The translations under genes and the position numbers were made by a program. A stretch of DNA of 64,000 bases from Candidatus Zhuqueibacterota bacterium (lineage in GTDB: Bacteria; Zhuqueibacterota; Zhuqueibacteria; Zhuqueibacterales; Geothermadaptataceae), in NCBI GenBank assembly GCA_030950365.1, contig JAUZRQ010000095.1, forward strand, positions 23,249 to 87,248, in the 5' to 3' direction. The notes beneath the pieces were generated by a model. The model ran no database searches and had not been told where the DNA came from. It saw nothing but the letters and a program-made list of their open reading frames with translations. How positions within the stretch are numbered: position 1 is the first letter of the stretch; each line of letters begins with the position of its first letter. Below, one piece after another: positions 53,006 through 60,845 of this stretch.

Positions 53006-54196
53006 TTACAGCCGTTCCACAATCACGCTCGAGGCTTCGCCGCCGCCGATGCAGATGGCAGCCATGCCCCGCTTTTTATCATGCTGTTGCAGCGCATACA
53101 GCAACGTGGTCAAAATGCGCGCGCCGCTGGCCCCGATGGGATGGCCCAACGCCACGGCGCCGCCATGCACGTTCAGCTTGTCCAGCGGAATGCCGAGCAT
53201 ATCCTTGGCCGCCAGCGCCACCACGGCAAACGCCTCGTTGATCTCGAACAGATCGATATCATCCAGTTTCATGTTGGCTTTATCGAGAATGCGTTTGATG
53301 GCGTCCACCGGCGCGGTGGTGAACCACTCCGGCTTTTTCGCCGCCGAGGCCTGCGCCACGATGCGCGCCATCGGCTTGACGCCCAGCTTTTCGGCCACGT
53401 CTGCGGCCATCACCACCATCGCCGCCGCGCCGTCGTTGATTTTCGAAGCATTGGCGGCCGTCACCGTGCCCTCTTTATCGAATGCCGGCCGTAGCGAGCG
53501 CATTTTGGCAAAATCGGCGCGTTTGGGCTCCTCGTCTTCGGCCACGATGATCGGATCGCCTTTGCGCTGCGGCACGGGCACGGGGGTGATTTCATCTTTG
53601 AACCAGCCCTTTTCCTGCGCTTCCTGCGCCCGCTTGTAGCTGAGCTCGGCGAAATCATCCTGCGCCTCACGAGGAATGTTGCACTCGCGCGCGCATAGCT
53701 CCGCGGCGTTGCCCATGTGAAAATCGTTGTACACATCCCACAGCCCGTCTTTGATCATGGCGTCGATGAGCTGGCCGTGGCCCAGGCGGTATCCGGTGCG
53801 CGCTTTGTCCAGAATATACGGCACATTGCTCATGCTTTCCATGCCGCCGGCGATGATGATATCGGCATCCCCGACCATGATGGCCTGCGCCGCCAGCATC
53901 ACCGATTTCAATCCGGAACCGCACACTTTGTTGATGGTCATGCAGGTCACGCGCTCCGGCAATCCGGCCTTCAGCGCCGCCTGCCGCGCCGGCGCCTGTC
54001 CCAGGCCGGCGGTCAGCACGCAGCCCATGATCACTTCATCCACCTGCTTCGGATCGAGCCCCGTCCGGTTCAGGGCTTCTTTCACCACAATGGCGCCCAG
54101 CTCGGTAGCCGAAACGCTGGCCAGGGCGCCGTTAAACGCACCAATCGGCGTGCGATTGGCACCGGCAATCACAACGTCTCGCAGTGTATGGCTCAT
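53006..54196 (-). CDS. Acetyl-CoA C-acetyltransferase (thiolase)
   Basis: 396 residues. Nucleophile Cys92 lies in NKVCGSGLKSVM. The second-half motifs NEAFAVVALA, GHPIGASGARI (active His) and CIGGGEASSVI (second Cys) are all present. It cleaves 3-oxoacyl-CoA with CoA or makes acetoacetyl-CoA. A longer open frame begins at 54238. ATG 54196 is chosen because GAGGAT precedes it and the longer form would overlap the MBL gene by 20 bases. The hydroxyacyl-CoA dehydrogenase follows 28 bases later. Confidence 0.95.
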   Translation of the reverse strand: MSHTLRDVVIAGANRTPIGAFNGALASVSATELGAIVVKEALNRTGLDPKQVDEVIMGCVLTAGLGQAPARQAALKAGLPERVTCMTINKVCGSGLKSVMLAAQAIMVGDADIIIAGGMESMSNVPYILDKARTGYRLGHGQLIDAMIKDGLWDVYNDFHMGNAAELCARECNIPREAQDDFAELSYKRAQEAQEKGWFKDEITPVPVPQRKGDPIIVAEDEEPKRADFAKMRSLRPAFDKEGTVTAANASKINDGAAAMVVMAADVAEKLGVKPMARIVAQASAAKKPEWFTTAPVDAIKRILDKANMKLDDIDLFEINEAFAVVALAAKDMLGIPLDKLNVHGGAVALGHPIGASGARILTTLLYALQQHDKKRGMAAICIGGGEASSVIVERL

Positions 54197-54218
54197 GGTT
54201 TCATCCTCGTCGTTCGGC

Positions 54219-55058
54219 TTAAAGGTCCACGGGTTCAAGCTCCCAGGTTTTTTCCCCGGGCTTCACATATCCGGCCTTGATGCGCGCGCTGTGCTCGAAC
54301 ACCAGCAACCACTGCTCCTCATAGGCCTGCTGCAAAATTCTGGGTTTGACTTCCATAGTTTTCACGGGAAAAAGATCGTATCCCATCACATAAACGGTTT
54401 TCAAATGCGACGGCGTCGGCACGAGATCGGCGAGGAACACCACCCTCTTTTCGGCCGTCTTCACTTTGACGATGGTGTGGTCGCGGGTGTGCCCGCCGGT
54501 CACGATACTTTCGATGCCGGGCAGCACTTCCGTGGTTCCGTCTAAAAGCTGCAACTGTCCGTTCTCTTCCAGCGGCTGCCAGTTCCAGGGTAAATAGCTG
54601 GCCTTGCTGCGCGGGTCGGGTTCGTTGGCGTATTCGTATTCGCCGCGCTGCGCATAGTAGATGGCGTTCGGGAACGTCGGCACGATGCGACCGTCGTCGG
54701 TTTTGCGCGTGTTCCAGCCGATGTGGTCGAAGTGCATGTGGCTCATGATCACATGCGTGATGTCTTCCGGCTGCAACCCCAGCTCCGCCAGGTTATCCAG
54801 CAGATTTTTGGACTGTTGAATGTCGTAGAGATTCGCGAATTTTTCATCGTATTTTTGTCCGATGCCCGTATCGATGAGTACGCGGTCCTGTCCGCGAATC
54901 ACCAGCAGGCAATTCAATCCCATCAGAATTCGGTTCCGCTCGTCCGGCGGTTCCAATTTTTCCCACAGTACCTTCGGCACCACGCCGAACATGGCGCCGC
55001 CGTCCAGCCGAAACGTCCCGTCGGAAACAAGATGAATCTCTGTATCGCCTAATTTCAT
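54219..55058 (-). CDS. MBL-fold metallo-hydrolase
   Basis: 279 residues. The zinc motif MSHMHFDHIGW gives H107, H109, D111 and H112. Other ligands are the His in GGHTRDHT, the Asp in LADLVPT and a final His in LVFEHSAR. LIDTGIG lies before the first motif. This is a glyoxalase II/lactonase-like subfamily, and the natural substrate could be an acyl-CoA or acyl thioester, a lactone or another ester. The location inside an acyl-CoA degradation cluster makes a thioesterase role plausible but unproven. It ends 22 bases before the thiolase start. Confidence 0.87.
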   Translation of the reverse strand: MKLGDTEIHLVSDGTFRLDGGAMFGVVPKVLWEKLEPPDERNRILMGLNCLLVIRGQDRVLIDTGIGQKYDEKFANLYDIQQSKNLLDNLAELGLQPEDITHVIMSHMHFDHIGWNTRKTDDGRIVPTFPNAIYYAQRGEYEYANEPDPRSKASYLPWNWQPLEENGQLQLLDGTTEVLPGIESIVTGGHTRDHTIVKVKTAEKRVVFLADLVPTPSHLKTVYVMGYDLFPVKTMEVKPRILQQAYEEQWLLVFEHSARIKAGYVKPGEKTWELEPVDL

Positions 55059-55093
55059 GAAATCCTCACTCCTCTATCCTGAACACACCGTTG

Positions 55094-56239
55094 TCATTGA
55101 ATTTCCTTCAGCACCTCGCGCGAGATCACCAGCCGCTGAATTTCGCTGGTGCCCTCGCCGATTTCCATCAATTTGGTATCGCGGAAAATGCGTTCCACCG
55201 GGTAATCGCGGATGTAGCCGTAGCCTCCCAGAATCTGAATGGCGCGATCGGCCGCGCGCATGGCCATTTCGCTGGCAAACAGTTTGGCCATGGCCGCCTC
55301 TTTGGTGTACGGCTTGCCGCTATCGCGCAGAATGGCCGAGCGCCACACCAGCAACCGCGCCGCGTCGATTTGCGTGGCCATGTCGGCGATGTACCATCGA
55401 ATGGCCTGGAAATCGGCGATGGGCCGGCCGAAGGCCACGCGCTCTTTAGCATAACGAACGGCGGTTTCCATGGCCGCACGCGCCAGGCCCACGGACATGG
55501 CGCCGATCCCCACGCGGCCGCCGTCCAGGGTGGCCAGCGCGATCTTGAAGCCATCGTTTTCCGTGCCCAGCAGGTTCTCTCTGGGTACCCTCAGCCCTTC
55601 GATGGAAATCTGCCGCGTATCGCTACCGCGCAGGCCCATCTTGTCTTCTTTCTTGCCGACGTGAAACCCGGGCATGCCCTTCTCCACGATGAACGCCGAA
55701 ATGCCATCGCGGCCTTTTTCCGGATCGGTTTTCGCAAACAGCACGAACACATCCGCATAACCGGCATTGGTGATGAAAATCTTGGAGCCGTTGATGACAT
55801 ATTCGTCACCGTCGCGCGCCGCTCGGGTTTGCATGGAGGCCGCGTCCGAACCGGCCAGCGGCTCGGTCAGGCAGAACGAGCCCAGCTTTTTGCCAGTGAG
55901 CAAATCGGGCAAATAGTTTTGCTTTTGCTCCTCATTGCCAAACAGATAAATAGGCGTGCAGCACAGCGAGGCGTGCGCGGCCACCGACAGCGCCGTGGAG
56001 CCGCAGGCTGCCCCTAACTCTTCCAGCACCAGAGCAAACGACAGGGTATCCAGCCCGGCACCGCCGTAGTCTTCAGAAAACGGCACGCCAAGCAAGCCCA
56101 ACTCCCCCATTTTCTGCATATTGTCGAGTGGAAATTCGCCGGTTTCGTCCAGCTCAGCCGCGCGCGGGGCGATTTCGTTCTGCGCAAATTCCCGCGCCAA
56201 CTGTTGCACCATCTTCTGCTCTTCCGTCAATTGAATCAT
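55094..56239 (-). CDS. Acyl-CoA dehydrogenase, copy 2
   Basis: 381 residues with the same domain order as copy 1. MIQLTEEQKMVQQLAREFAQNE opens it. CLTEPLAGSDAASMQTRA covers the FAD/substrate region. FRDTKLMEIGEGTSEIQRLV is the C-terminal catalytic segment with Glu in the E-G-T-S position. The differences from copy 1 are spread over the whole length, so the two probably act on different chain lengths or branched substrates. It lies 35 bases before the MBL hydrolase gene, and upstream of it is a 414-base repeat-bearing spacer, which suggests a transcript start here. Confidence 0.93.
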   Translation of the reverse strand: MIQLTEEQKMVQQLAREFAQNEIAPRAAELDETGEFPLDNMQKMGELGLLGVPFSEDYGGAGLDTLSFALVLEELGAACGSTALSVAAHASLCCTPIYLFGNEEQKQNYLPDLLTGKKLGSFCLTEPLAGSDAASMQTRAARDGDEYVINGSKIFITNAGYADVFVLFAKTDPEKGRDGISAFIVEKGMPGFHVGKKEDKMGLRGSDTRQISIEGLRVPRENLLGTENDGFKIALATLDGGRVGIGAMSVGLARAAMETAVRYAKERVAFGRPIADFQAIRWYIADMATQIDAARLLVWRSAILRDSGKPYTKEAAMAKLFASEMAMRAADRAIQILGGYGYIRDYPVERIFRDTKLMEIGEGTSEIQRLVISREVLKEIQ

Positions 56240-56312
56240 ACGAACGTCCTTTGATTTTCCTTCACAGCTTGCCTGTTAATTGGTAACTATTCAGCCGTAT
56301 CAACCATTTATA

Positions 56313-56343
56313 CCTCCTTCCCAAGTTAAACTTGGGAAGGAGG
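56313..56343. repeat. Dispersed palindrome, copy 3
   Basis: Perfect inverted repeat with 15-bp arms CCTCCTTCCCAAGTT/AACTTGGGAAGGAGG around one base. It is the same family as 857-895 and 11491-11523, and is separated by two bases from the ~107-bp element copy. Confidence 0.85.
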
Positions 56344-56345
56344 AA

Positions 56346-56454
56346 ATGGCGAAAAATACCGGAATCTCTTTTTTTGAAACCATAAAGGATATGAGATTCC
56401 GGCATTTCAGCGTCTCCCTTGCGGTCGCCGCTGCAAGCCGGAATGACAGATAAC
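56346..56454. repeat. Structured ~107-bp dispersed element, copy 2
   Basis: The second copy of the element at 4797-4903. It keeps the ATACCGGAATCTC/GAGATTCCGGCAT inverted repeat (one mismatch) and the CAGCG/CGCTG stem, with a replaced loop. It lies next to palindrome copy 3. Confidence 0.8.
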
Positions 56455-56653
56455 GACAATTGATGAAATGAAATTCAAACATCCTTGGATTTTCTCTCGC
56501 ATGGCCGCTGAGCGCGCAGAAGACCATACAAAGCTTCCCCAAAAACCTCTGCGATCTCTGCGTGCTCAGCGAGAGTCCATTTGTTTAATAAAAATGAATT
56601 TCTACACCCAAAAGTCCTTTGTGCTCTTTGTATCTTTGTGGTGATTTATCTTT

Positions 56654-57442
56654 TTACCGTCCCTCAAATTTCGGCGGGCGCTTTTCCTGAAAGGCTTTCA
56701 GCGCTTCCAGCCGGTCCTGCGTGGGGATGGTTTTGCGGTAGCATGCTTTTTCTAGTTCCAGGCCATCGGCCAACGACTGATCCAACCCTCCCCAAATGGC
56801 TTCTTTGGCAGCGCGCACGGCCACCGGCCCATTCCCGGCAATTTCGCGGGCCAGCGCCATGGCCGTATCCAGCAAATCCTCGTCCGACACAACTTGATTG
56901 GCCACGCCGTCGCGTAGGCATTCATCCGCGCTGAAAATACGCCCGGTAGCAATCCATAACATCGCCCGGGACGGGCCAATCAGCCGTGGCAACCGCTGGG
57001 TGCCGCCGGCGCCGGGAATGATCGCCAGCGCGGTTTCGCGTAGCCCCATGCGCGCGCTCTGCGTCAGGATGCGGATATCCGCCGCCAGCGCCAGCTCCAT
57101 GCCGCCGCCAACGGCAGTGCCGTGCACCGCCGCAATCACCGGCACCGGTATGTTTGCGATGGAAGACACCATGTCCCGCGTGGCATTCACAGTGGGCTCT
57201 ACCTCTTCCACCGACATGGACTGCCGTTCCTTCAAATCCGCGCCGGCGCAGAAATGCTTGCCTTCGGCAGATAGCACCAGAGCGCGCACCTCCGCCGATT
57301 CGCACATTGGTACGATCTCGTGCGAAAATTGCTTCAATTCCTGGATGAGATCCCGGCCAAGTGCATTGACCGGCGGCCGGTTGATACGCACATGCCCCAC
57401 GAAGTCGCTGACCGAAAATGATAAAAATTCGAACGGGCCCAT
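56654..57442 (-). CDS. Enoyl-CoA hydratase/isomerase
   Basis: Crotonase-fold protein of about 262 residues. SAEGKHFCAGADLKE forms the first oxyanion-hole region. AVHGTAVGGGMELALAADI contains the first catalytic Glu, and MGLRETALAIIPGAGGTQRL contains the second. Both acids are present, as needed for hydration. It ends PPKFEGR. The preferred ATG, 57442, has GAGGAGG ahead; the longer frame to 57472 runs into the AtuA-C gene. The cluster suggests hydration of a 2-enoyl- or 3-methylglutaconyl-type acyl-CoA. It may be the AtuE or LiuC counterpart, which cannot be settled from sequence alone. Confidence 0.93.
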   Translation of the reverse strand: MGPFEFLSFSVSDFVGHVRINRPPVNALGRDLIQELKQFSHEIVPMCESAEVRALVLSAEGKHFCAGADLKERQSMSVEEVEPTVNATRDMVSSIANIPVPVIAAVHGTAVGGGMELALAADIRILTQSARMGLRETALAIIPGAGGTQRLPRLIGPSRAMLWIATGRIFSADECLRDGVANQVVSDEDLLDTAMALAREIAGNGPVAVRAAKEAIWGGLDQSLADGLELEKACYRKTIPTQDRLEALKAFQEKRPPKFEGR

Positions 57443-57443
57443 A

Positions 57444-57788
57444 CTACCTCCTCGGATACACCGGCAAGTCATCCGGGGCTTCCACTTTCATATACAGCAG
57501 CCCGAGTCCGTGCGTCTTGCCCTGCGCATCGGTCTTCAGGCTTTCGGAACCGCCGCCTCCCAGAGAATCGTGCAGAATGAAATTCAGTGCCTTCAAATTG
57601 GGCAGCTCGTAGCGATCCACCGATCCGCGGCAAATCTCTTTGAAATGCGCTTTCACGCGCTCCGGGGTCAGCACCTCGCGCAGAAACGCATAGCCCCGTT
57701 CGTCATAGGCCACGATGCCCACATTGCTGGCATCGCCCTTATCGCCGCTGCGGGCGTATGCGATATCCCACAATCGAATCGTCTTCAT
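57444..57788 (-). CDS. AtuA C-terminal-type (ferredoxin-like fold) small protein
   Basis: About 114 residues. MKTIRLWDIAYARSGDKGDASN, then LPNLKALNFILHDSLGGGGSESLKTDAQGK, match the small C-terminal domain that ends many AtuA-family proteins. Here it is a free gene. The large AtuA domain is encoded at 59443-60828, with a nucleotidyltransferase gene in between. A longer frame to 57890 overlaps that gene and lacks family character. ATG 57788 is preferred, seven bases after the nucleotidyltransferase stop. The hydratase start follows its own stop by one base, so the genes are cotranscribed. AtuA function in terpene catabolism is biochemically unresolved. Confidence 0.85.
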   Translation of the reverse strand: MKTIRLWDIAYARSGDKGDASNVGIVAYDERGYAFLREVLTPERVKAHFKEICRGSVDRYELPNLKALNFILHDSLGGGGSESLKTDAQGKTHGLGLLYMKVEAPDDLPVYPRR

Positions 57789-57795
57789 AGGAATC

Positions 57796-59322
57796 TCATG
57801 ATTTTTCGTTAATGTGTTTATCCAGAGGATGAATGGAATCCAGACCTTGCGGTTGCGGAATGACCCAGCGAATCGGCTGGATGGTGCCATCCTTGCGCAC
57901 GGTCCGTTCCACGTATTTGCATTTCAGCACCGAATGCTCGATCCAGATGTCATCTTCAATGATGCATCCAAAAATATACGACGTGCCTTTGATCAAAACG
58001 TTGTTTCCGATGCGGGTCGGATACTCGTCTGAGCCGGTCATGTTCACACTGGACTCGATGCGACAATTTTCACCGATGGTGAGATTGCCTTTGATGATAT
58101 CGCCTTTGAGAATTTCGCTGCGCGCGCCGATGCGTAACGTCTGGTGCGGATACGTGCTCAAATGCACGCCTTCGTGAATGACCACATGATCGCCCAGCAC
58201 TATGTTGCCGTCCAGATTGGCGTGATTCTTGATGATGACGCCCTTGTTCAAACGCACATTCGGGCCGATGTACACGCCCTTGCCGATGGCGATATCCAAT
58301 GGCCCTTCTTTTTCATCCATTTCCAGAATCTGGTCGATCACCTCGTCGGCAATGAAGAAGTCATCGCGGTCTACAATAGTGATGATGTCTTTGAGCTTCT
58401 CGTATGCCGCGTGCCGGGCGATGATTTCCATCTCTTTGAGCACGCTTTTCACATTGAAGCCCAGCACCGAATGCTCGTCCTGAGTAACCGCAGCGCGCAC
58501 CGTGAGGCCGCTGCGGTTGAAAATGGCGATCAGGTCGGTGATGTACAGCTCACCCTGCACGTTGTCTTCGCGCAACGAGTTGATGTGCTCGTGCAGCGGT
58601 CGCGCGCGAAACGCATACACGCCGGTGTTGAATTCGCGAATGTTCAGCAATTCTTCCCGGCTGAAGGCATATTTCCGGCCGTTGTATGTGGTGATGTAGG
58701 GCTCGTCGTCGTTCAGCGATAGAATATCCTTGTGCTCTTTGATTTCGATCACCTTGCCTGCATCATCACCGGCGGGCCGGCCATCCACATCGGTTTCCGG
58801 CACGCGCACGATGCGGCCGTAGTAATTGTACTCCGGATCGCCTTTATAGGTGCTGGTGAGCACCATCATGTCGCACGGCTTTTCGTTGAACGCTTCGGCG
58901 AATTCACGCACCACATCCGCGCTGAGCAGCCCGACATCACCGGGAAAGATGAAAACGGTGCCGTTGTAATCGTTCAGGCCAGCGGCGTCGAGCGCAATTT
59001 TGACCGCGTGGCCGGTTCCGCGTTGTTCAGACTGATACACAAACACCCGGTGCTTTTCTTTGCCACTGGCGGTGGCCACTTCCACGGCCTTGATGCCGAC
59101 CACGATGACCTGATTGGGCGTGTTCAGCCCCTTTCTGGCGGCGGTGGCCACGCGCAGCACCGTGGGCACGCCCCACACCTTGTGCAGCATTTTCGGGGTT
59201 TCGGATTTAATCCGCTTGCCGTGACCGGCTGCCAGAATAATCGCCACCCGGTCATCGTTCAGATTAAGCCGATCCGATAGCTCCTGCAAATGGGATTGAA
59301 TCTCCCGTACGTTTTCCTCCAT
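57796..59322 (-). CDS. GlmU-like nucleotidyltransferase with left-handed beta-helix
   Basis: About 508 residues. The N-terminal NTP-transferase half has VAIILAAGHGKRIKSETPKM and then SEQRGTGHAV, the G-x-G-x-R and Q-x-G-T-(A/G)-H motifs of GlmU pyrophosphorylase. The C-terminal part (about 330-470) has hexapeptide repeats such as IGKGVYIGPNVRLNKGVIIKN of a left-handed beta-helix. The acetyltransferase active-site segment usual in GlmU was not found, and the last 60 residues differ. It may make a UDP-sugar without acetylating it. ATG 59322 has GGGG six bases upstream and is preferred over 59352. It splits the acyl-CoA cluster and the two AtuA parts. Confidence 0.82.
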   Translation of the reverse strand: MEENVREIQSHLQELSDRLNLNDDRVAIILAAGHGKRIKSETPKMLHKVWGVPTVLRVATAARKGLNTPNQVIVVGIKAVEVATASGKEKHRVFVYQSEQRGTGHAVKIALDAAGLNDYNGTVFIFPGDVGLLSADVVREFAEAFNEKPCDMMVLTSTYKGDPEYNYYGRIVRVPETDVDGRPAGDDAGKVIEIKEHKDILSLNDDEPYITTYNGRKYAFSREELLNIREFNTGVYAFRARPLHEHINSLREDNVQGELYITDLIAIFNRSGLTVRAAVTQDEHSVLGFNVKSVLKEMEIIARHAAYEKLKDIITIVDRDDFFIADEVIDQILEMDEKEGPLDIAIGKGVYIGPNVRLNKGVIIKNHANLDGNIVLGDHVVIHEGVHLSTYPHQTLRIGARSEILKGDIIKGNLTIGENCRIESSVNMTGSDEYPTRIGNNVLIKGTSYIFGCIIEDDIWIEHSVLKCKYVERTVRKDGTIQPIRWVIPQPQGLDSIHPLDKHINEKS

Positions 59323-59442
59323 AGGCATCCCCTTTGGTTCGCTGTCATGCACGTTGCCTGATCATGTTTATAAATTCCCCTGATTGACGCAATTTCGTTT
59401 CTTTCGAAGAAATCGATCACATTCTCATTTATCAAATCTGCT

Positions 59443-60828
59443 TCAAAACTCCTGCACCTGCACGACCGGCTCGATATACTGCTTTTTCAGCAGTGCTGGC
59501 CAGTAGCTTATAATTTCCGTGGCTTTGGGACGGCCGCCTGCAAAGCCGGTCACCCCCGGCGGCCCGCTGGTGACCAGCGGCACGATCTCCATACCGAAGC
59601 GGTTCACCTTCTCCCGGTCCGCATCCTTCACGCCGATGCGCAGCACGATTTCGGCCGGGTCCTCCGGCGGCGCTGCGATGCCGGCGTGGCACACATTGGT
59701 GCCCAGAAATTCCACCAGTTTGTTGTCTTCGTCGAACGTCACGCCGTCGTATTCCAGCCGTTTCCAGATGATGTCCGCGCACAGTTTGGCCTTTTCCAGC
59801 GCATCTGGCCCGGCGATGGTCAACTGCCCCACGGTTTTGTAACCACTCAAGTAGCTGATCGACACCTTCAAAAATTCCGTGGGCGGTGCGCCCTGAATGC
59901 CGCTCACCCGCACGCGATCGCGGCCTTCTTGACGCAACTGAATGGTAGTAAAATCCACCACCGTATCCGGCGTGATGTAATTTTTCGGATCGCCCATTTC
60001 GTACACCAGTTGCGACGCCACCGTTTGCACGCTCACCTTGCCGCCGGTGCCTTCGTGTTTAGTCACCACAAACTCGCCGTTACGGTACACCTCCAGCACC
60101 GGATAGCCGATAAGCGCGAAATTGTCGATTTCGCGCCAGTTGGTGTAGTTGGCGCCGGTGCATTGCGCGCCGCATTCCACGATGTGGCCGGCCACCGTGC
60201 CCGCCGCCAGCAGATTGTAATCCTGCGGCGACCAGCCGAATTCATGAATCATGGGCCCGAGCACCAGCGCCGGATCGGTGACGCGGCCGCAGATCACGAT
60301 ATCCGCACCCTGATCGAGCGCCTCGGCAATGGGAAATGCGCCGAGATAGGCGTTGGCTGCGGTAATGCGATCCCGGATCGAGGCCAGCGGCTGTCCGGTA
60401 TCCATGTTTTTCAGCGCTTCTCCGGCATCGAGGAGCTCGTCGATCCGGTGGTAGATGTCATCGCCGGTCACGGTGGCGACCTTCACGCCGGACAATCCAA
60501 GCTGACGGATGACCTCGCCGGTGGCTTCGAGGCAGGCTTCGGCGTTGACGCCCGCGGCGCTGGAAATGATCTTCACGCCTTTTTCCATGGCCTCCGGCAA
60601 AATGCGCTCGAGAATCTTGATAAAATCGGTGGCGTACCCGGCCTTTGGATTGCGGCTTTTGAGCTTCTGCATGATGCTCATGGTCACTTCCGCCAGGTAA
60701 TCCATGGTCAAATAGTGCAACGGGCCCTCGCGCAACAGCCGCACCGGCCCGAGGATCGAATCTCCCCAGAAGCCCTGCCCATTGGCAATCAGTATCGGTT
60801 CACGCTTGTCGGTCATCGTTTTTCCCAA
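59443..60828 (-). CDS. AtuA/DUF1446-family protein (acyclic terpene utilisation), large domain
   Basis: 461 residues. It opens with ILIANGQGFWGDSILGPVRLL, then HYLTMDYLAEVTMSIMQKL and AGYATDFIKILERILPEA, a pattern unique to the AtuA family. VKIISSAAGVNAEACLEA, VICGRVTDPALVLGP and GFAGGRPKATEI are further family landmarks. In Pseudomonas atuA belongs to the citronellol/geranyl-CoA cluster; the enzyme activity is not known. This copy ends before the small ferredoxin-like domain, which is encoded separately at 57444-57788. It starts 17 bases after the carboxyltransferase stop, forming a tight pair with it, which is the usual atuA-atuC type context. Confidence 0.92.
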   Translation of the reverse strand: MGKTMTDKREPILIANGQGFWGDSILGPVRLLREGPLHYLTMDYLAEVTMSIMQKLKSRNPKAGYATDFIKILERILPEAMEKGVKIISSAAGVNAEACLEATGEVIRQLGLSGVKVATVTGDDIYHRIDELLDAGEALKNMDTGQPLASIRDRITAANAYLGAFPIAEALDQGADIVICGRVTDPALVLGPMIHEFGWSPQDYNLLAAGTVAGHIVECGAQCTGANYTNWREIDNFALIGYPVLEVYRNGEFVVTKHEGTGGKVSVQTVASQLVYEMGDPKNYITPDTVVDFTTIQLRQEGRDRVRVSGIQGAPPTEFLKVSISYLSGYKTVGQLTIAGPDALEKAKLCADIIWKRLEYDGVTFDEDNKLVEFLGTNVCHAGIAAPPEDPAEIVLRIGVKDADREKVNRFGMEIVPLVTSGPPGVTGFAGGRPKATEIISYWPALLKKQYIEPVVQVQEF

Positions 60829-60845
60829 GGTTCAAATTCATCGAT

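Larger units (their letters stand above)
56240..56653. other. Intergenic region with repeats
   Basis: About 414 bases containing palindrome copy 3 (56313-56343), repeat-element copy 2 (56346-56454) and, near 56540-56640, phrases like CTCTGCGATCTCTGCGTG and TGTATCTTTGTGGTG that resemble common dispersed spacer sequences. No gene was recognised. It must contain the promoter of the downstream acyl-CoA genes. Confidence 0.6.

Noticed and set aside
50854..53241. 795-codon plus-strand frame across the dehydrogenase genes
   Set aside because: His/Arg/Phe-rich reverse-complement shadow of two well-supported minus-strand genes; no motif on its own strand.
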